This document shows positions 25,537 through 34,036 of a DNA stretch of 47,701 nucleotides, in pieces. Within the stretch, counting starts at the first letter, position 1. Every line of letters begins with the position of its first letter. Source of the DNA: Actinomycetota bacterium (lineage in GTDB: Bacteria > Actinomycetota > Actinomycetes > S36-B12); NCBI GenBank assembly GCA_016870425.1, contig VGBQ01000001.1:1-47701 (forward strand), given 5' to 3'. The translations under genes were made by a program, and so were the position numbers. The notes under the pieces were generated by a model. That model was not told the DNA's origin. It ran no database searches and worked only from the letters and a program-made list of their open reading frames with translations.

Positions 25537-26489
25537 GGGCGCGTAAGGAACCATTGGACGGTGGCGAAGGAGTCGTCGTCTTCCATGAGTTCGCCCACGA
25601 TGACCTGCCCTGTCCAATCCTCGGCCTGGACGTCGAAGTACGACGCCCCCACCGTGATCGCATCCGGATCGACCAGGGTGAAGCCCGCCGCCTCGAGGGC
25701 ACCTGAGGCGTAGAACTCCTGCAGAGGCGTGAGCTGATCTGCCGGGAAGCGCCAGGTGGCGCTCACCAGGCCGCCCACCGCGGGGAAGTAGTCGACCTCC
25801 ACCTCGCCGATGCCCTCGCCGACAGCGATCAACTCTCCACCGTCCGGCACGGGCAGGGACGCCAGCCAGGCGGGCTGGGGGATCTCCGAGGCATCGGCCT
25901 CGAGCCAGAACTCCGCGGCAGGGGAGCCCGGGCCGGGGTCCTTCGATGACATCAGGACCACGCGCAGCCCGTCGCTCTCCCGGGTCATCACCAGCGTGCT
26001 GCTCGAGTCCGTGGTGGAGATGGAGTTGTACGCCCAACCCTGAGGGGCCGCCGCGCCGTAGGCCTCCAGCGCGTCCTTGCTCGGCGCGATATCGACGCCG
26101 ATCATCTGGATGGACTCCAGGGTGTCACCCCATTCTTCGACGACACGGCCCGCGCCGACGACGTTGCCGTCGGGCAGGGGTGCGTCGGAGTCGAAGAGCG
26201 GCAGAGCACCAGCGAGATCAGCCGTCGAGGCCGGTGATCCGATCAGGGCTGAGTAGGCAGCGAGCGCATCGTCGACCACATCGACGAACGCAGCGCTCGC
26301 GGGCGCCGACGCGGTCGCAGACGACTCCTCCACCTGGGTGGGGGCCGCCGACGATGTCACCGATGATGCAGCCGACGAGGCAGGGGTGGGCGCGGCCGAC
26401 GACTGCGCAGTGTCGGAGCTCGCCCCACCGCATGCGCTCAGCCCAAAGACCAGGATCGCCGGTGTCGCGATAAGGGTGGGACGACGCAT
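25533..26489 (-). CDS. lipoprotein of unknown function
   Basis: A 318-residue exported lipoprotein. MRRPTLIATPAILVFGLSAC ends in a lipobox with C20, followed by a long Ser/Ala/Thr linker (about 21-75) and a folded domain containing ALPLFDSDAPLPDG, AEFWLEADASEIPQPAWLAS and WRFPADQLTPLQEFYASG. The last segments, with a possible substrate-binding groove of Trp residues, match no family I know. The ATG at 26489 lies six bases after TATCAT, so the mRNA is probably leaderless. Operon with the two-helix membrane protein. Confidence 0.75.
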   Translation of the reverse strand: MRRPTLIATPAILVFGLSACGGASSDTAQSSAAPTPASSAASSVTSSAAPTQVEESSATASAPASAAFVDVVDDALAAYSALIGSPASTADLAGALPLFDSDAPLPDGNVVGAGRVVEEWGDTLESIQMIGVDIAPSKDALEAYGAAAPQGWAYNSISTTDSSSTLVMTRESDGLRVVLMSSKDPGPGSPAAEFWLEADASEIPQPAWLASLPVPDGGELIAVGEGIGEVEVDYFPAVGGLVSATWRFPADQLTPLQEFYASGALEAAGFTLVDPDAITVGASYFDVQAEDWTGQVIVGELMEDDDSFATVQWFLTRP

Positions 26490-26495
26490 CCCTCG

Positions 26496-26572
26496 ATGAT
26501 AGGCCTCGGGATGGCACGTGTCTTGCGTTCGCCGGGCGCCGCCGTACGCGCGCCCGTGCGCTCCCCTAGCCT
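26496..26572. promoter_or_regulatory. divergent leaderless promoters
   Basis: On the minus strand TATCAT (26496-26501) stands six bases before the lipoprotein ATG. On the plus strand TAGCCT (26567-26572) stands six bases before the membrane-protein ATG. Neither gene has a Shine-Dalgarno, so both transcripts should begin at or next to the start codon. Confidence 0.55.
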
Positions 26573-26578
26573 CAGGGC

Positions 26579-27466
26579 ATGCGCGCACCGAAGTGGCTGG
26601 CCACGACCGTGTCGCGCTATCGACTCCTCGACATCGAGTACGCCGCCCTGCGCGTGGTCGGTCGCGGCCTTTTCCTGGCGGTCATGCTCATGGTGGCCTT
26701 CCTCTATGTCTTCGCGCGCGTGACCGATCTCATCTCCGGTGACAACGAAGTGCTCATCCCGACGACGAGCGTCAGTGCGAGCGTCGACCTCGGGGCTCTC
26801 GCGCGGGGAGCCTTCTCGCGCACAAGCGCATCCGTCGTGAGCGTGCTCGGCACCCTGACCCTCATCGCCTCCGCCCTGCTCACCGGACACGCGCTGCGCC
26901 AGGGCAGTCGTCGTGCTCTGCTCGGCGTTCAGGCGGGCTCGGTCCGGCTCCTCTCCGGCCGCACGCTCGCGGTGTCCTTCCTGCTGGCGGTCGCAGTCTT
27001 CGCCACGTGGCTGTTGACCCTCGCAACGTCGATCCGGCGCCGGGCGTGGTCGGCGCTGCTGGGCCGGGAGCTGGACGAACTCACGGTCAACGCGGGCAAG
27101 GCGCTCGCGGTCGTCGTGAGCCTGCTCATCATCACGGCAGGCGTGCTGGTGGTGGTCCGATTCATCGCGGGTCGGCTCACCCGCACGGCCCTGCTCGCCG
27201 CCCTGCTGGTGTCAGTGGTGGTCGTGGTGGCGAACTTCCTGCTGCTCTACACCTACGTGGGGGCACTCATCAATCCGGCGGTGTCCGCGGGCATGGTGCT
27301 CATCCTTGCGCTGCTGCTGTGGGTCAACATCTGCGTGCGCGCCTACCTGGGCGCGCTGTGCTGGGTGGGCGCCGCAGCAGACGCGCCGAGTGGGCAGTTG
27401 TCGGATGGGGCTCCCCCTAAGGCGGGCCCGACAAGTGACCACTCGGCACCGGGGAGACCTAGTTAG
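26579..27466 (+). CDS. multi-pass membrane protein
   Basis: A 295-residue protein with about six membrane segments: near 27-47, 88-108, 128-148, 173-196, 201-222 and 229-262. Between the first two is a short acidic external loop (TDLISGDNEVLIPT). The last 27 residues are polar and are encoded within the hairpin described next. Overall pattern resembles YihY/RNase-BN-like proteins in segment number but lacks clear family motifs, so I leave it unnamed. Predicted leaderless (TAGCCT, six bases before ATG 26579). It overlaps the 3' end of the opposing acylase gene by eight bases. Confidence 0.7.
   Translation: MRAPKWLATTVSRYRLLDIEYAALRVVGRGLFLAVMLMVAFLYVFARVTDLISGDNEVLIPTTSVSASVDLGALARGAFSRTSASVVSVLGTLTLIASALLTGHALRQGSRRALLGVQAGSVRLLSGRTLAVSFLLAVAVFATWLLTLATSIRRRAWSALLGRELDELTVNAGKALAVVVSLLIITAGVLVVVRFIAGRLTRTALLAALLVSVVVVVANFLLLYTYVGALINPAVSAGMVLILALLLWVNICVRAYLGALCWVGAAADAPSGQLSDGAPPKAGPTSDHSAPGRPS
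27385..27447 (-). terminator. 20-bp near-perfect hairpin at a convergent junction
   Basis: The arms 27385-27404 and 27428-27447 pair at 18 of 20 positions around a 23-base loop. On the minus strand it starts 11 bases after the acylase stop, so it suits transcription termination of that gene. It lies inside the last codons of the opposing membrane-protein gene. No U-run. Confidence 0.6.
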
Positions 27467-30089
27467 CCGGAGTGAGGGTGAGTGTCGCCTCCTCCGCAGC
27501 ATCCATTGCCTCCGCGCTCCACGCCCACGCGAACTGTCCGCCGGTCTGCCACGCCTGCACTTGGTCCTCGTAGTTCGGGTTGAAGGCGTGGCCGCTGTTG
27601 CCGGTGAGATTGACCCACGTGGAGTTGTCGAAGTTCGCCAGGTCCACGACCTGGCGCATGCTCGGCACCCAGGTCACCTCGAAGCCCTCGCTCGGCGTCC
27701 AGCCGGTCGCATTGACGATGCCGCTGCCGCCCGCGGTGTCGATGGGTCCGCGGTTGAAGAGCGCCTCGATCGGGGCGATGCCCGATGCGCCGAGCGTGCC
27801 GTGCTGCAGGGTGAGGTTGTGCAGCGCACCCCAGCGCCATGACGCCGGATCATCGCCCTGCAGGCCAACCAGGTCCTGGTACGCCGCATCGAGGCTGGCG
27901 GTGACGGCGGCGTCGCGGCCCTCGGTCTCAGCCGTGAGCGGGTCGTCCCACCACGGGTCGTCGGGGCGATCCCACAGCGTGCGCATGACCTCGAAGAACT
28001 GGTCGTCTCCGCTGGCAGAGCTGATCTCGGTGCCCGTCTTGGAGTCGAACATTCGCGTGAGGAGCTGGCGCCAGAAGGCATTGAAGTACGCCGCCGGGGC
28101 CGAGTCGATGCCCTGCTGGTAATCCCATCCGTCGAGCAGCGCCATCGCCGACTGCGTCGCCTCCTGCACGGGCATGTCGGCGAGGCGAGGCACGAGGAAG
28201 TCGGCGTTCGCACTCCAACTGTCCATCTGCAGTTCCTGCATGTCTGCGATGGTGAAGGGCTCGCCTCGCTCGATCTGGCCCGTGAGGAGGTCGACGATGC
28301 GCTGGCTCCGGGCACCGTAGGACCAGTCATCGGTGATGAAGTAGGGGTAGTCCGGCCCGATGACGGCCTGGTTGGCCGTGACGATCCAGCCCTCGGGTGG
28401 GTTGTAGGCCCACGGCAGCGCCTCGAAGGGAATGCTGCCGGTCCAGCCGATCTCGCTGGACCACCCGGGCACGGGCCACTTGCCGTCGTAGCCCTGGCGG
28501 ATGGGGATCACCCCGGGCATCTGGTAGCCGATATTGCCGTCGACATCGGCGTAGAGCAGGTTCTGCGCGGGCACCTCCAGGATCGCGGCCGCCTGGCGGA
28601 AGGCCTCGAAGTCCTGCGCGCTGTTGAGCAGCGCAAAAGCATCAAAGGTCGTGCCCGGCTGCAGTGCGGTCCAGCGCAGTGCCACCGCGTAGCCCTCGCC
28701 TGGGTCACCCACGTCCGCGGAGCCCGGCGCAGGGACGGGGGCTTCACGCCCGATGGTCACGAAGTCCTCGCCCGCCTCGATCACTTCGGAGATGATCGGG
28801 CCGGACTCCGTGGAGCGGATGGTGATGTCGACGGGATCGCCTCCCGCAACCTGGATGCGCTCGGTGCGCACGTCAAGCGGCACGAGCGCACCGTCGTACT
28901 CATAGGAATCGCCCTCAACCCTGGTGAGCACGAGGTCGGTGACATCGGGCCCGGTGTTGGTGAAGCCCCACGCGAAGCGATCGGTGTGGCCGATGAAGAC
29001 ACCGGGCAGGCCCGCCATGGTCCATCCGCCCACGGCGACCGGGCACTGCGGACTGACGGTGCGGCAGCGCAGGTTGGCCTGGTACCACAGGCTCGGCATG
29101 CTCGGCGCCAGGTGAGGATCGTTCGCGAGGATCGGCTTGCCCGTCGTGGTGTGGCGACCGTCGACCGCCCAGGAGTTCGAGCCGATCCCCTTGCCGGCGG
29201 GCCCCATCCACGGATCCAGCAACGACGCCGCGGCGAGCACGCCCTGCAGCGTGTCGGCGATGGCCGGCACCTCCTCGGGCATCACGCGCATCGCGGCGGC
29301 CGCCGCTGTCGCCCCCACCGCCGCGGGCTGGTAGGCATCGCCGTCCACCGAGCCACCCTCGACAATCGGGCGGTTGCGATCGAAGGGGTACGGCGGGAAG
29401 ACCTGCTCGGCCTGGTCCACGGATGTCGCGGACGCGAGCACGACGCGGTAGATCTCGTCGTTCATGTTGCCGCGCAGGTCCCACGCGAGTGCCTTGAGCC
29501 AGGCGACCGAGTCGGCCGGGGTCCACTGCTCGATCTGGTAGCCCGGATTCGTCAGCCCGAGAACGGCATATTCCAGGCTGACATCAGACTTCGGACGGTC
29601 CGCGAGGTAGGCGTTGACCCCCGCGGCGTAGGACTCGAGCATGAGGCGCGACGTGTCATTGAGAAGCGGCACCTCCTGCTCGGCGATCCGTCGCCACCCC
29701 AGAGTGCGCAGAAAGGCATCGGTGGGCACCTGGCTCTCGCCGAACATCTCCGACAGGCGCCCCGCCGTGATGTGACGGCGCACGTCCATCTCCCAGAAGC
29801 GGTCCTGTGCGTGCACATAGCCCTCGGCGAACATCAGGTCGGCGAGGCTGTCGCCATAGATCGTGGGGATGCCGAGCTCGTCGCGCACCACATCGACGGG
29901 GGCGGTCAGGCCCGCGACGGCGATCGTGCCGTCGGTCTGCGGCCAGCTGCGCTTCACGGTCCACTGCAGGAACGACGAAATCGTCGCCAGGATCAGCACC
30001 AGGATGATGGCGAGGATTCCGAGGACCCAGGGCCAGCGCCGACGCTTGCCAGACGTGCGGGATGCGGTCGGGGTGGCAGAGTCGGTCAC
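27459..30089 (-). CDS. penicillin-acylase-family Ntn hydrolase
   Basis: An 876-residue membrane-anchored precursor. RRWPWVLGILAIILVLILAT (about 17-36) anchors it with the body outside. The alpha part has DELGIPTIYG and MFAEGYVHAQDRFWEMDVRR. The cleavage site is visible as KGIG/SNSWAV; S304 would be the N-terminal nucleophile of the beta subunit. NDPHLAPSMPSLWYQ and GHTDRFAWGFTN are conserved in the family. Members cleave amide bonds in beta-lactams, acyl-homoserine lactones or other N-acyl compounds; the substrate here is unknown. GTG 30089 is taken because TAGCCT lies six bases before it. The gene is on the opposite strand to the upstream membrane protein. Confidence 0.9.
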   Translation of the reverse strand: MTDSATPTASRTSGKRRRWPWVLGILAIILVLILATISSFLQWTVKRSWPQTDGTIAVAGLTAPVDVVRDELGIPTIYGDSLADLMFAEGYVHAQDRFWEMDVRRHITAGRLSEMFGESQVPTDAFLRTLGWRRIAEQEVPLLNDTSRLMLESYAAGVNAYLADRPKSDVSLEYAVLGLTNPGYQIEQWTPADSVAWLKALAWDLRGNMNDEIYRVVLASATSVDQAEQVFPPYPFDRNRPIVEGGSVDGDAYQPAAVGATAAAAAMRVMPEEVPAIADTLQGVLAAASLLDPWMGPAGKGIGSNSWAVDGRHTTTGKPILANDPHLAPSMPSLWYQANLRCRTVSPQCPVAVGGWTMAGLPGVFIGHTDRFAWGFTNTGPDVTDLVLTRVEGDSYEYDGALVPLDVRTERIQVAGGDPVDITIRSTESGPIISEVIEAGEDFVTIGREAPVPAPGSADVGDPGEGYAVALRWTALQPGTTFDAFALLNSAQDFEAFRQAAAILEVPAQNLLYADVDGNIGYQMPGVIPIRQGYDGKWPVPGWSSEIGWTGSIPFEALPWAYNPPEGWIVTANQAVIGPDYPYFITDDWSYGARSQRIVDLLTGQIERGEPFTIADMQELQMDSWSANADFLVPRLADMPVQEATQSAMALLDGWDYQQGIDSAPAAYFNAFWRQLLTRMFDSKTGTEISSASGDDQFFEVMRTLWDRPDDPWWDDPLTAETEGRDAAVTASLDAAYQDLVGLQGDDPASWRWGALHNLTLQHGTLGASGIAPIEALFNRGPIDTAGGSGIVNATGWTPSEGFEVTWVPSMRQVVDLANFDNSTWVNLTGNSGHAFNPNYEDQVQAWQTGGQFAWAWSAEAMDAAEEATLTLTPAN

Positions 30090-30095
30090 CGGCCC

Positions 30096-30101
30096 AGGCT
30101 A
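30096..30101 (-). promoter_or_regulatory. leaderless -10 of the acylase gene
   Basis: TAGCCT on the minus strand, six bases before GTG 30089, with no Shine-Dalgarno between. Confidence 0.5.
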
Positions 30102-30140
30102 GGCGGATCGGGCGCGTCTGCGCAGGAGGATCGCCCGGGC

Positions 30141-30437
30141 CTACGTCTCCTCGACGCGTGAATACCAGACCCGATCGGCCACGGACACGACATCGTCGGA
30201 CATCGCGGTCATGCGGCGGTAGAGCTCGCGGCACCCGATGACGATCCGGATGTCACTGACCTCGAGCAGGTCGCCCATGGCACGCCGGTAGACGCGCTCG
30301 AGCTGGCGTTGGGATTTGACGGCAGCGTCGGCGGCGTCGGTAGCCAGGCCGTGCCGGTCGCGTCGACCGTCGAGCCGGTCGAAGGCCACACGGATATGCC
30401 CCACGCCCTCGGAGAGCAGCACCGCCATCTCGGCCAC
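30141..30437 (-). pseudogene. C-terminal half of a PhoU-like (DUF47) protein
   Basis: A 98-residue frame from GTG 30437. VAEMAVLLSEGVGHIRVAF, then SQRQLERVYRRAMGDLL, then CRELYRRMTAMSDDVVSVAD match the second three-helix bundle of DUF47 proteins, the cytoplasmic partners of Pit-type phosphate transporters. The family is usually about 200 residues, and the first bundle with its metal-binding EXXXD motifs is absent. The frame above the GTG enters a 16-bp hairpin and shows no similarity. No transporter gene is nearby. Probably a 5'-truncated remnant; a genuine short protein is possible. Confidence 0.5.
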
Positions 30438-30442
30438 GCCGC

Positions 30443-30491
30443 GAACTTTGGGCGGATACGGCCGTCTATGGGCACTATCCGCCCAAAGTTC
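30443..30491 (-). terminator. 16-bp perfect hairpin after the TetR gene
   Basis: GAACTTTGGGCGGATA (30443-30458) and TATCCGCCCAAAGTTC (30476-30491) are exact reverse complements around a 17-base loop. On the minus strand it begins four bases after the TetR stop at 30496. No U-run follows. Confidence 0.7.
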
Positions 30492-30495
30492 CGGG

Positions 30496-31134
30496 CTATC
30501 CTCCGCCGACCGAGACGGCTCGGGACAGTGCCCCTGGCCTCAGCCGGAGTTCGCGCTCTGCGGCATCACGCGACCACGCATCCGCCTGCTCGCGACTGAG
30601 CACGTCACCGTGAGCGACGACCTGCAGGATGAGCCCGTCCAACAGCGAGAGAATGCGCCATGCACTCGCGTCGGGATCGTCACACTGCATCACGCCGTCA
30701 TCGACACCCTGGCCGATCACGTCAGCGAGCGCGCGCTGCCACTCCTCATTCAGCCGTCGTGAGGTACGCCGCAGGGCCGGACGGCGCGATGCCTCCGCCC
30801 AGGCGTCCAGCCAGATCTGCATGCCGAAGTCACCGCTACCGTCGCGGATGCCCCGGTCGTAGGTGTCGAAGAAGATCGCGAGCCTCTCGACCGCATTCCC
30901 CCCCTGGGACAGCCCCTCGAGCACCTCGACGAGATCGGCGCGCGCCGCCTGCTCGAAGGCCTCGGCGAGGAGATCGTCCATGGAGGCGTAGTAGTGGTGG
31001 ATCAGGCCGCTCGACGTGCCGAGCTCGGCGGCTACGTCGCGCACCGTCGTGCCGGCGATGCCGCGGCGCGCCATGACGGCCCGCGTGGCCGCGACGATCG
31101 CGGCGCGGCGCTCCTCAGGGCTCATCCGGGCCAT
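30496..31134 (-). CDS. TetR-family regulator, BetI-like
   Basis: A 212-residue regulator. The N-terminal helix-turn-helix (about 10-56) reads RAAIVAATRAVMARRGIAGT and VAAELGTSSGLIHHYYASMD, with the family HYY tail. The C-terminal ligand domain (about 75-190) resembles BetI-type TetR_C domains: FGMQIWLDAWAEASRRP and ILSLLDGLILQVVAHG. ATG 31134 follows TAGCGT by six bases, so it is probably leaderless. It is divergent from an aminomethyltransferase and FAD oxidoreductase pair and probably controls them and itself through the dyad between the genes. BetI itself senses choline, a hint of methylamine substrates but not proof. Confidence 0.88.
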   Translation of the reverse strand: MARMSPEERRAAIVAATRAVMARRGIAGTTVRDVAAELGTSSGLIHHYYASMDDLLAEAFEQAARADLVEVLEGLSQGGNAVERLAIFFDTYDRGIRDGSGDFGMQIWLDAWAEASRRPALRRTSRRLNEEWQRALADVIGQGVDDGVMQCDDPDASAWRILSLLDGLILQVVAHGDVLSREQADAWSRDAAERELRLRPGALSRAVSVGGG

Positions 31135-31140
31135 GCGAGA

Positions 31141-31183
31141 ACGCTAGACCCTATTGCGCAGTTGTCCAATAGGACTCTAGGCT
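31141..31183. promoter_or_regulatory. operator dyad with two divergent -10 elements
   Basis: CCTATTG (31150-31156) and CAATAGG (31167-31173) form a dyad with a 10-base centre. The outer flanks CTAGA and TCTAG continue the symmetry with a one-base offset. The minus -10 TAGCGT (31141-31146) and plus -10 TAGGCT (31178-31183) sit at its two edges, and TTGCGC (31154-31159) is a possible plus -35. Binding here would block both promoters at once, as expected of a TetR operator. Confidence 0.6.
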
Positions 31184-31189
31184 GGCCCC

Positions 31190-31220
31190 GTGCCGGGCGG
31201 CGCCCCCCGCTGCCCGGCAC
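31190..31220 (+). other. 5' leader hairpin of the aminomethyltransferase mRNA
   Basis: GTGCCGGGC (31190-31198) pairs with GCCCGGCAC (31212-31220) around a 13-base loop holding GGCGCC. A transcript from TAGGCT would start at about 31190, so this hairpin would cap the mRNA. The GTG at 31190 is out of frame with the gene. Confidence 0.45.
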
Positions 31221-31242
31221 CCCACTACTCGTCGGAGGCGCC

Positions 31243-32442
31243 ATGCTCAAGCAGACCCCCTTCCATCCGCGGCTGGTTGCCTTCAGCCAGGGCCAGGCCT
31301 GGGGCAATTGGGCGGGCTACCTCTCCGCATTGCGCTACGACCTGTCGTCCAAGCACGAGTACTTCGCCGTACGCAATGGCGCGGGCTTCTTCGACACCTC
31401 CCCGCTCCACAAGTACTGGATCCGAGGCCGGGACGCCGAGCGCTTCTGCTCCTACGTCTTCGCCCGAGACATCCGCCCGCTCAAGCCCGGGCGCGCGCAG
31501 TACACGATCTGGTGCGACGACGCCGGCTACGTCATGGAGGACGGCGTCATCTTCCGCTACTCCTCCGATGAGTTCCTGCTCACCGCGGCGGAGCCCAACC
31601 TCGGCTACTTCCGCCAGCTCGCGCGCCCCTTCGATGTCGAGGTCATCGACTGCAGCGAGGACTACGCCTCGCTCGCCATCCAGGGCCCGCGCTCACGCGC
31701 GATCCTCGAGGCCCTCACTCCCGACGTGTCCGACCTGCGCTACTTCGCCTTCGCCGAGACCAAGATCGCCGAGACACCCGTCACGGTGAGCCGCACCGGC
31801 TTCAGCGGCGACCTCGGCTACGAGCTGCTCATCCCCGCCGGCGACGCGCTGAGGGTCTTCGACGCGATCTGGGAGGCCGGGCGCCCGCACGGCCTGCGCC
31901 CCTACGGCGACGAGGCCCTCGGCATGACGCGCATCGAGGCGGGTCTGCCGCTCATCGGTGTGGAGTTCAGCTCGAGTCGCTACGCCTTCACCGACGATGA
32001 GCGCTTCACCCCTGACGAGCTGGGCCTGGGCTGGCTGCTCAAGGGTGTCGACGACACCACGCGCCCCTTCATCGGGCGCGACGCGATCATCCGCGAGCGC
32101 ATGGAGGGCACATCGCGCTGGCGGACCGTCGGCATCACCGTGTCATGGCAGGACTACTACGAACTCTTCGACAGCAACGGCCTCCTCGCGGTCCCCGACG
32201 AGATCCCCGTCCCCTGGGAGTCGATGATCTACAACGACAGGGACAAGCGCATCGGCTACTCCACGAGCTTTATGTACTCCCCCGTGCTTCAGTGCCACAT
32301 CGGCATTGCGCGCATTAAGCCGAAGTATGCCGAGCCCGGCACCGAGGTCTTCATCGAGCAGACGGTCAACCATGAGTACATCAACGTGCGGGCGACCGTG
32401 ACGACCCTGCCGTTCTACAACCCCGAGAGGAAGACGGCCTGA
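31243..32442 (+). CDS. aminomethyltransferase (GcvT-like)
   Basis: A 399-residue folate-binding protein of the GcvT family. GGAGG (31235-31239) precedes ATG 31243. Family segments are GAGFFDTSPLHKYWIRGRDA, RAQYTIWCDDAGYVMEDGVI, YASLAIQGPRSRAILEAL, SRTGFSGDLGYELLIP and GDEALGMTRIEAGL. It should move a one-carbon unit from a methylated amine to tetrahydrofolate. No glycine cleavage P or H genes are near; instead an FAD oxidoreductase gene follows after one base. That pairing suggests catabolism of a methylated substrate such as sarcosine or dimethylglycine, or a related one, not the glycine cleavage system. Under TetR control by position. Confidence 0.85.
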   Translation: MLKQTPFHPRLVAFSQGQAWGNWAGYLSALRYDLSSKHEYFAVRNGAGFFDTSPLHKYWIRGRDAERFCSYVFARDIRPLKPGRAQYTIWCDDAGYVMEDGVIFRYSSDEFLLTAAEPNLGYFRQLARPFDVEVIDCSEDYASLAIQGPRSRAILEALTPDVSDLRYFAFAETKIAETPVTVSRTGFSGDLGYELLIPAGDALRVFDAIWEAGRPHGLRPYGDEALGMTRIEAGLPLIGVEFSSSRYAFTDDERFTPDELGLGWLLKGVDDTTRPFIGRDAIIRERMEGTSRWRTVGITVSWQDYYELFDSNGLLAVPDEIPVPWESMIYNDRDKRIGYSTSFMYSPVLQCHIGIARIKPKYAEPGTEVFIEQTVNHEYINVRATVTTLPFYNPERKTA

Positions 32443-32443
32443 C

Positions 32444-34033
32444 ATGTCCGACACCCACTCCTACGATGCGATCGTCATCGGTGGCGGTCACAACGGCCTC
32501 ACCAACGCCGCCTACCTCGCCAAGGCAGGTCAGCGCGTGCTCCTCCTGGAGCAGAACAACCTCGTGGGCGGCGCAGCCATCACCGAGGAACTCCGGCCCG
32601 GATTCAACTTCACGACGTTCTCCTACGCCCTCAGCCTGCTGCGGCCGGAGATCATCGCCGAACTCGACCTCGTGCGCTTCGGATTCATGCCGCTCTACAT
32701 GCGCTCGCACTTCGCTCCGATGGACAACGGCGACTACTTCCTCATCGGCCCCGATGCCGCGGTCAACCGCGCCGAGATCGCGCGGCACTCCAAGGCGGAT
32801 GTCGACGGCATGGAGCGCTTCGAGCACGACACCGCACGCGTGCGGCAGTTCATCCGCCCGCTCTTCGACAGCATCCCGCCCAATCTCTTCAGCGACGACC
32901 CGGCGGACACCGAGCGCATGGCCTGGCTCGTCAAGCACCTGGGCAATGCCGACAAGAAACTCCTTCACGACACCGTGCGCCTGCTCACGGGCAGCATCGC
33001 CGACTTCTGTGACGACTATCTCGAGTCCGACATCATCAAGGCGACCATCTGCTCGGCCGCGTGCGTGGGCATCAAGCTCGGGCCGATGTCCCCGGGCTCC
33101 GGCATCAACTGGCTCTACCTGTCCATGGGCGAGCACGACGGCATCGGCGGCTCGTGGTCTTTCCACAAGGGTGGCAACGGCGGATTCACCCAGGTGCTGG
33201 CGCGCGCGGCGACGGCGTACGGCGCAGACATCCGGCTTGAGTCGCGGGTCTCCAGCCTCATCACCGACGGCGGTGAGGTGCGGGGGGTCGTGCTCGACGA
33301 CGGCACCGAGTTCCGGGCGCCCGTGGTCGTGAGCTCCCTGGATCCGCGGCGCACCTTCCTGCAGATTGCTGATCCGCGCGAGCTGCCCGCGGACCTTGTC
33401 GAGACCATCCAGCGCTTCCGCTTCCAGGGCATCACGTCGAAGGTCAACTTCGCACTCGACGGAGTCCCCCACTATCCCGCGCTCGGCGACCGCACCGACC
33501 AGTACGGCGGATTCATCAATGTCGCACCGACCGTGGAATACATGGAGCGCGCCTACGACGCGGCAAAGTACGGCTGGTACAGCGAGCACCCCTACATCGA
33601 CGCGTCGATCCAGTCCTTCATCGACCCCGATATGGCTCCCCCCGGCAAGCACGTGATGTCGTGCTACGTGATGTACACCCCGTACCAGCTCAAGGACAGC
33701 ACCTGGGACGCCCAGCGGGAGAACATGGCCGACCGCGTGCAGGCGACGATGCAGCGCTTCTTCTCTAACTTCAACGACCTCGTGCTCCAGCGCGAGATCG
33801 TCTCGCCGGACATCATCGAGGCCAAGACGGGGCTGTCCGAGGGCAACATCTACGCCGGGGAGTTCTTCCCGCACCAGATGTACTTCTTCCGACCCGCCCC
33901 CGGATACAGCGACTACCGCACGCCGATCCGCGGCTACTACCAGTGCGGATCGGGCACGCACCCCGGCGGTTGCGTGATCGGAGCGCCGGGGCGCTTCGCC
34001 AGCCAGCAGGTGCTGGCCGACGCCAAACGCTAA
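32444..34033 (+). CDS. FAD/NAD(P)-dependent oxidoreductase, phytoene-desaturase fold
   Basis: A 529-residue flavoprotein starting one base after the upstream stop. The N-terminal Rossmann motif YDAIVIGGGHNGLTNAAYLA (about 7-26) binds FAD, followed by LLLEQNNLVGGAA. The C-terminal FAD segment is RGYYQCGSGTHPGGCVIGAPG. The overall pattern matches the PYROXD2-like and phytoene dehydrogenase-like group. It probably oxidises the substrate whose methylene unit goes to folate through the upstream enzyme. The precise substrate is not shown by sequence. Ends three bases from the opposing lipoprotein stop. Confidence 0.85.
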   Translation: MSDTHSYDAIVIGGGHNGLTNAAYLAKAGQRVLLLEQNNLVGGAAITEELRPGFNFTTFSYALSLLRPEIIAELDLVRFGFMPLYMRSHFAPMDNGDYFLIGPDAAVNRAEIARHSKADVDGMERFEHDTARVRQFIRPLFDSIPPNLFSDDPADTERMAWLVKHLGNADKKLLHDTVRLLTGSIADFCDDYLESDIIKATICSAACVGIKLGPMSPGSGINWLYLSMGEHDGIGGSWSFHKGGNGGFTQVLARAATAYGADIRLESRVSSLITDGGEVRGVVLDDGTEFRAPVVVSSLDPRRTFLQIADPRELPADLVETIQRFRFQGITSKVNFALDGVPHYPALGDRTDQYGGFINVAPTVEYMERAYDAAKYGWYSEHPYIDASIQSFIDPDMAPPGKHVMSCYVMYTPYQLKDSTWDAQRENMADRVQATMQRFFSNFNDLVLQREIVSPDIIEAKTGLSEGNIYAGEFFPHQMYFFRPAPGYSDYRTPIRGYYQCGSGTHPGGCVIGAPGRFASQQVLADAKR

Positions 34034-34036
34034 CCG

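Noticed and set aside
30994..31242. Longer N-terminus for the aminomethyltransferase
   Set aside because: It would run through the TetR gene start and the operator; ATG 31243 has a ribosome binding site and begins family-like sequence.
31190..31242. Glycine riboswitch before the aminomethyltransferase gene
   Set aside because: The leader is only about 53 bases, too short for the tandem aptamer, and shows just one simple hairpin.
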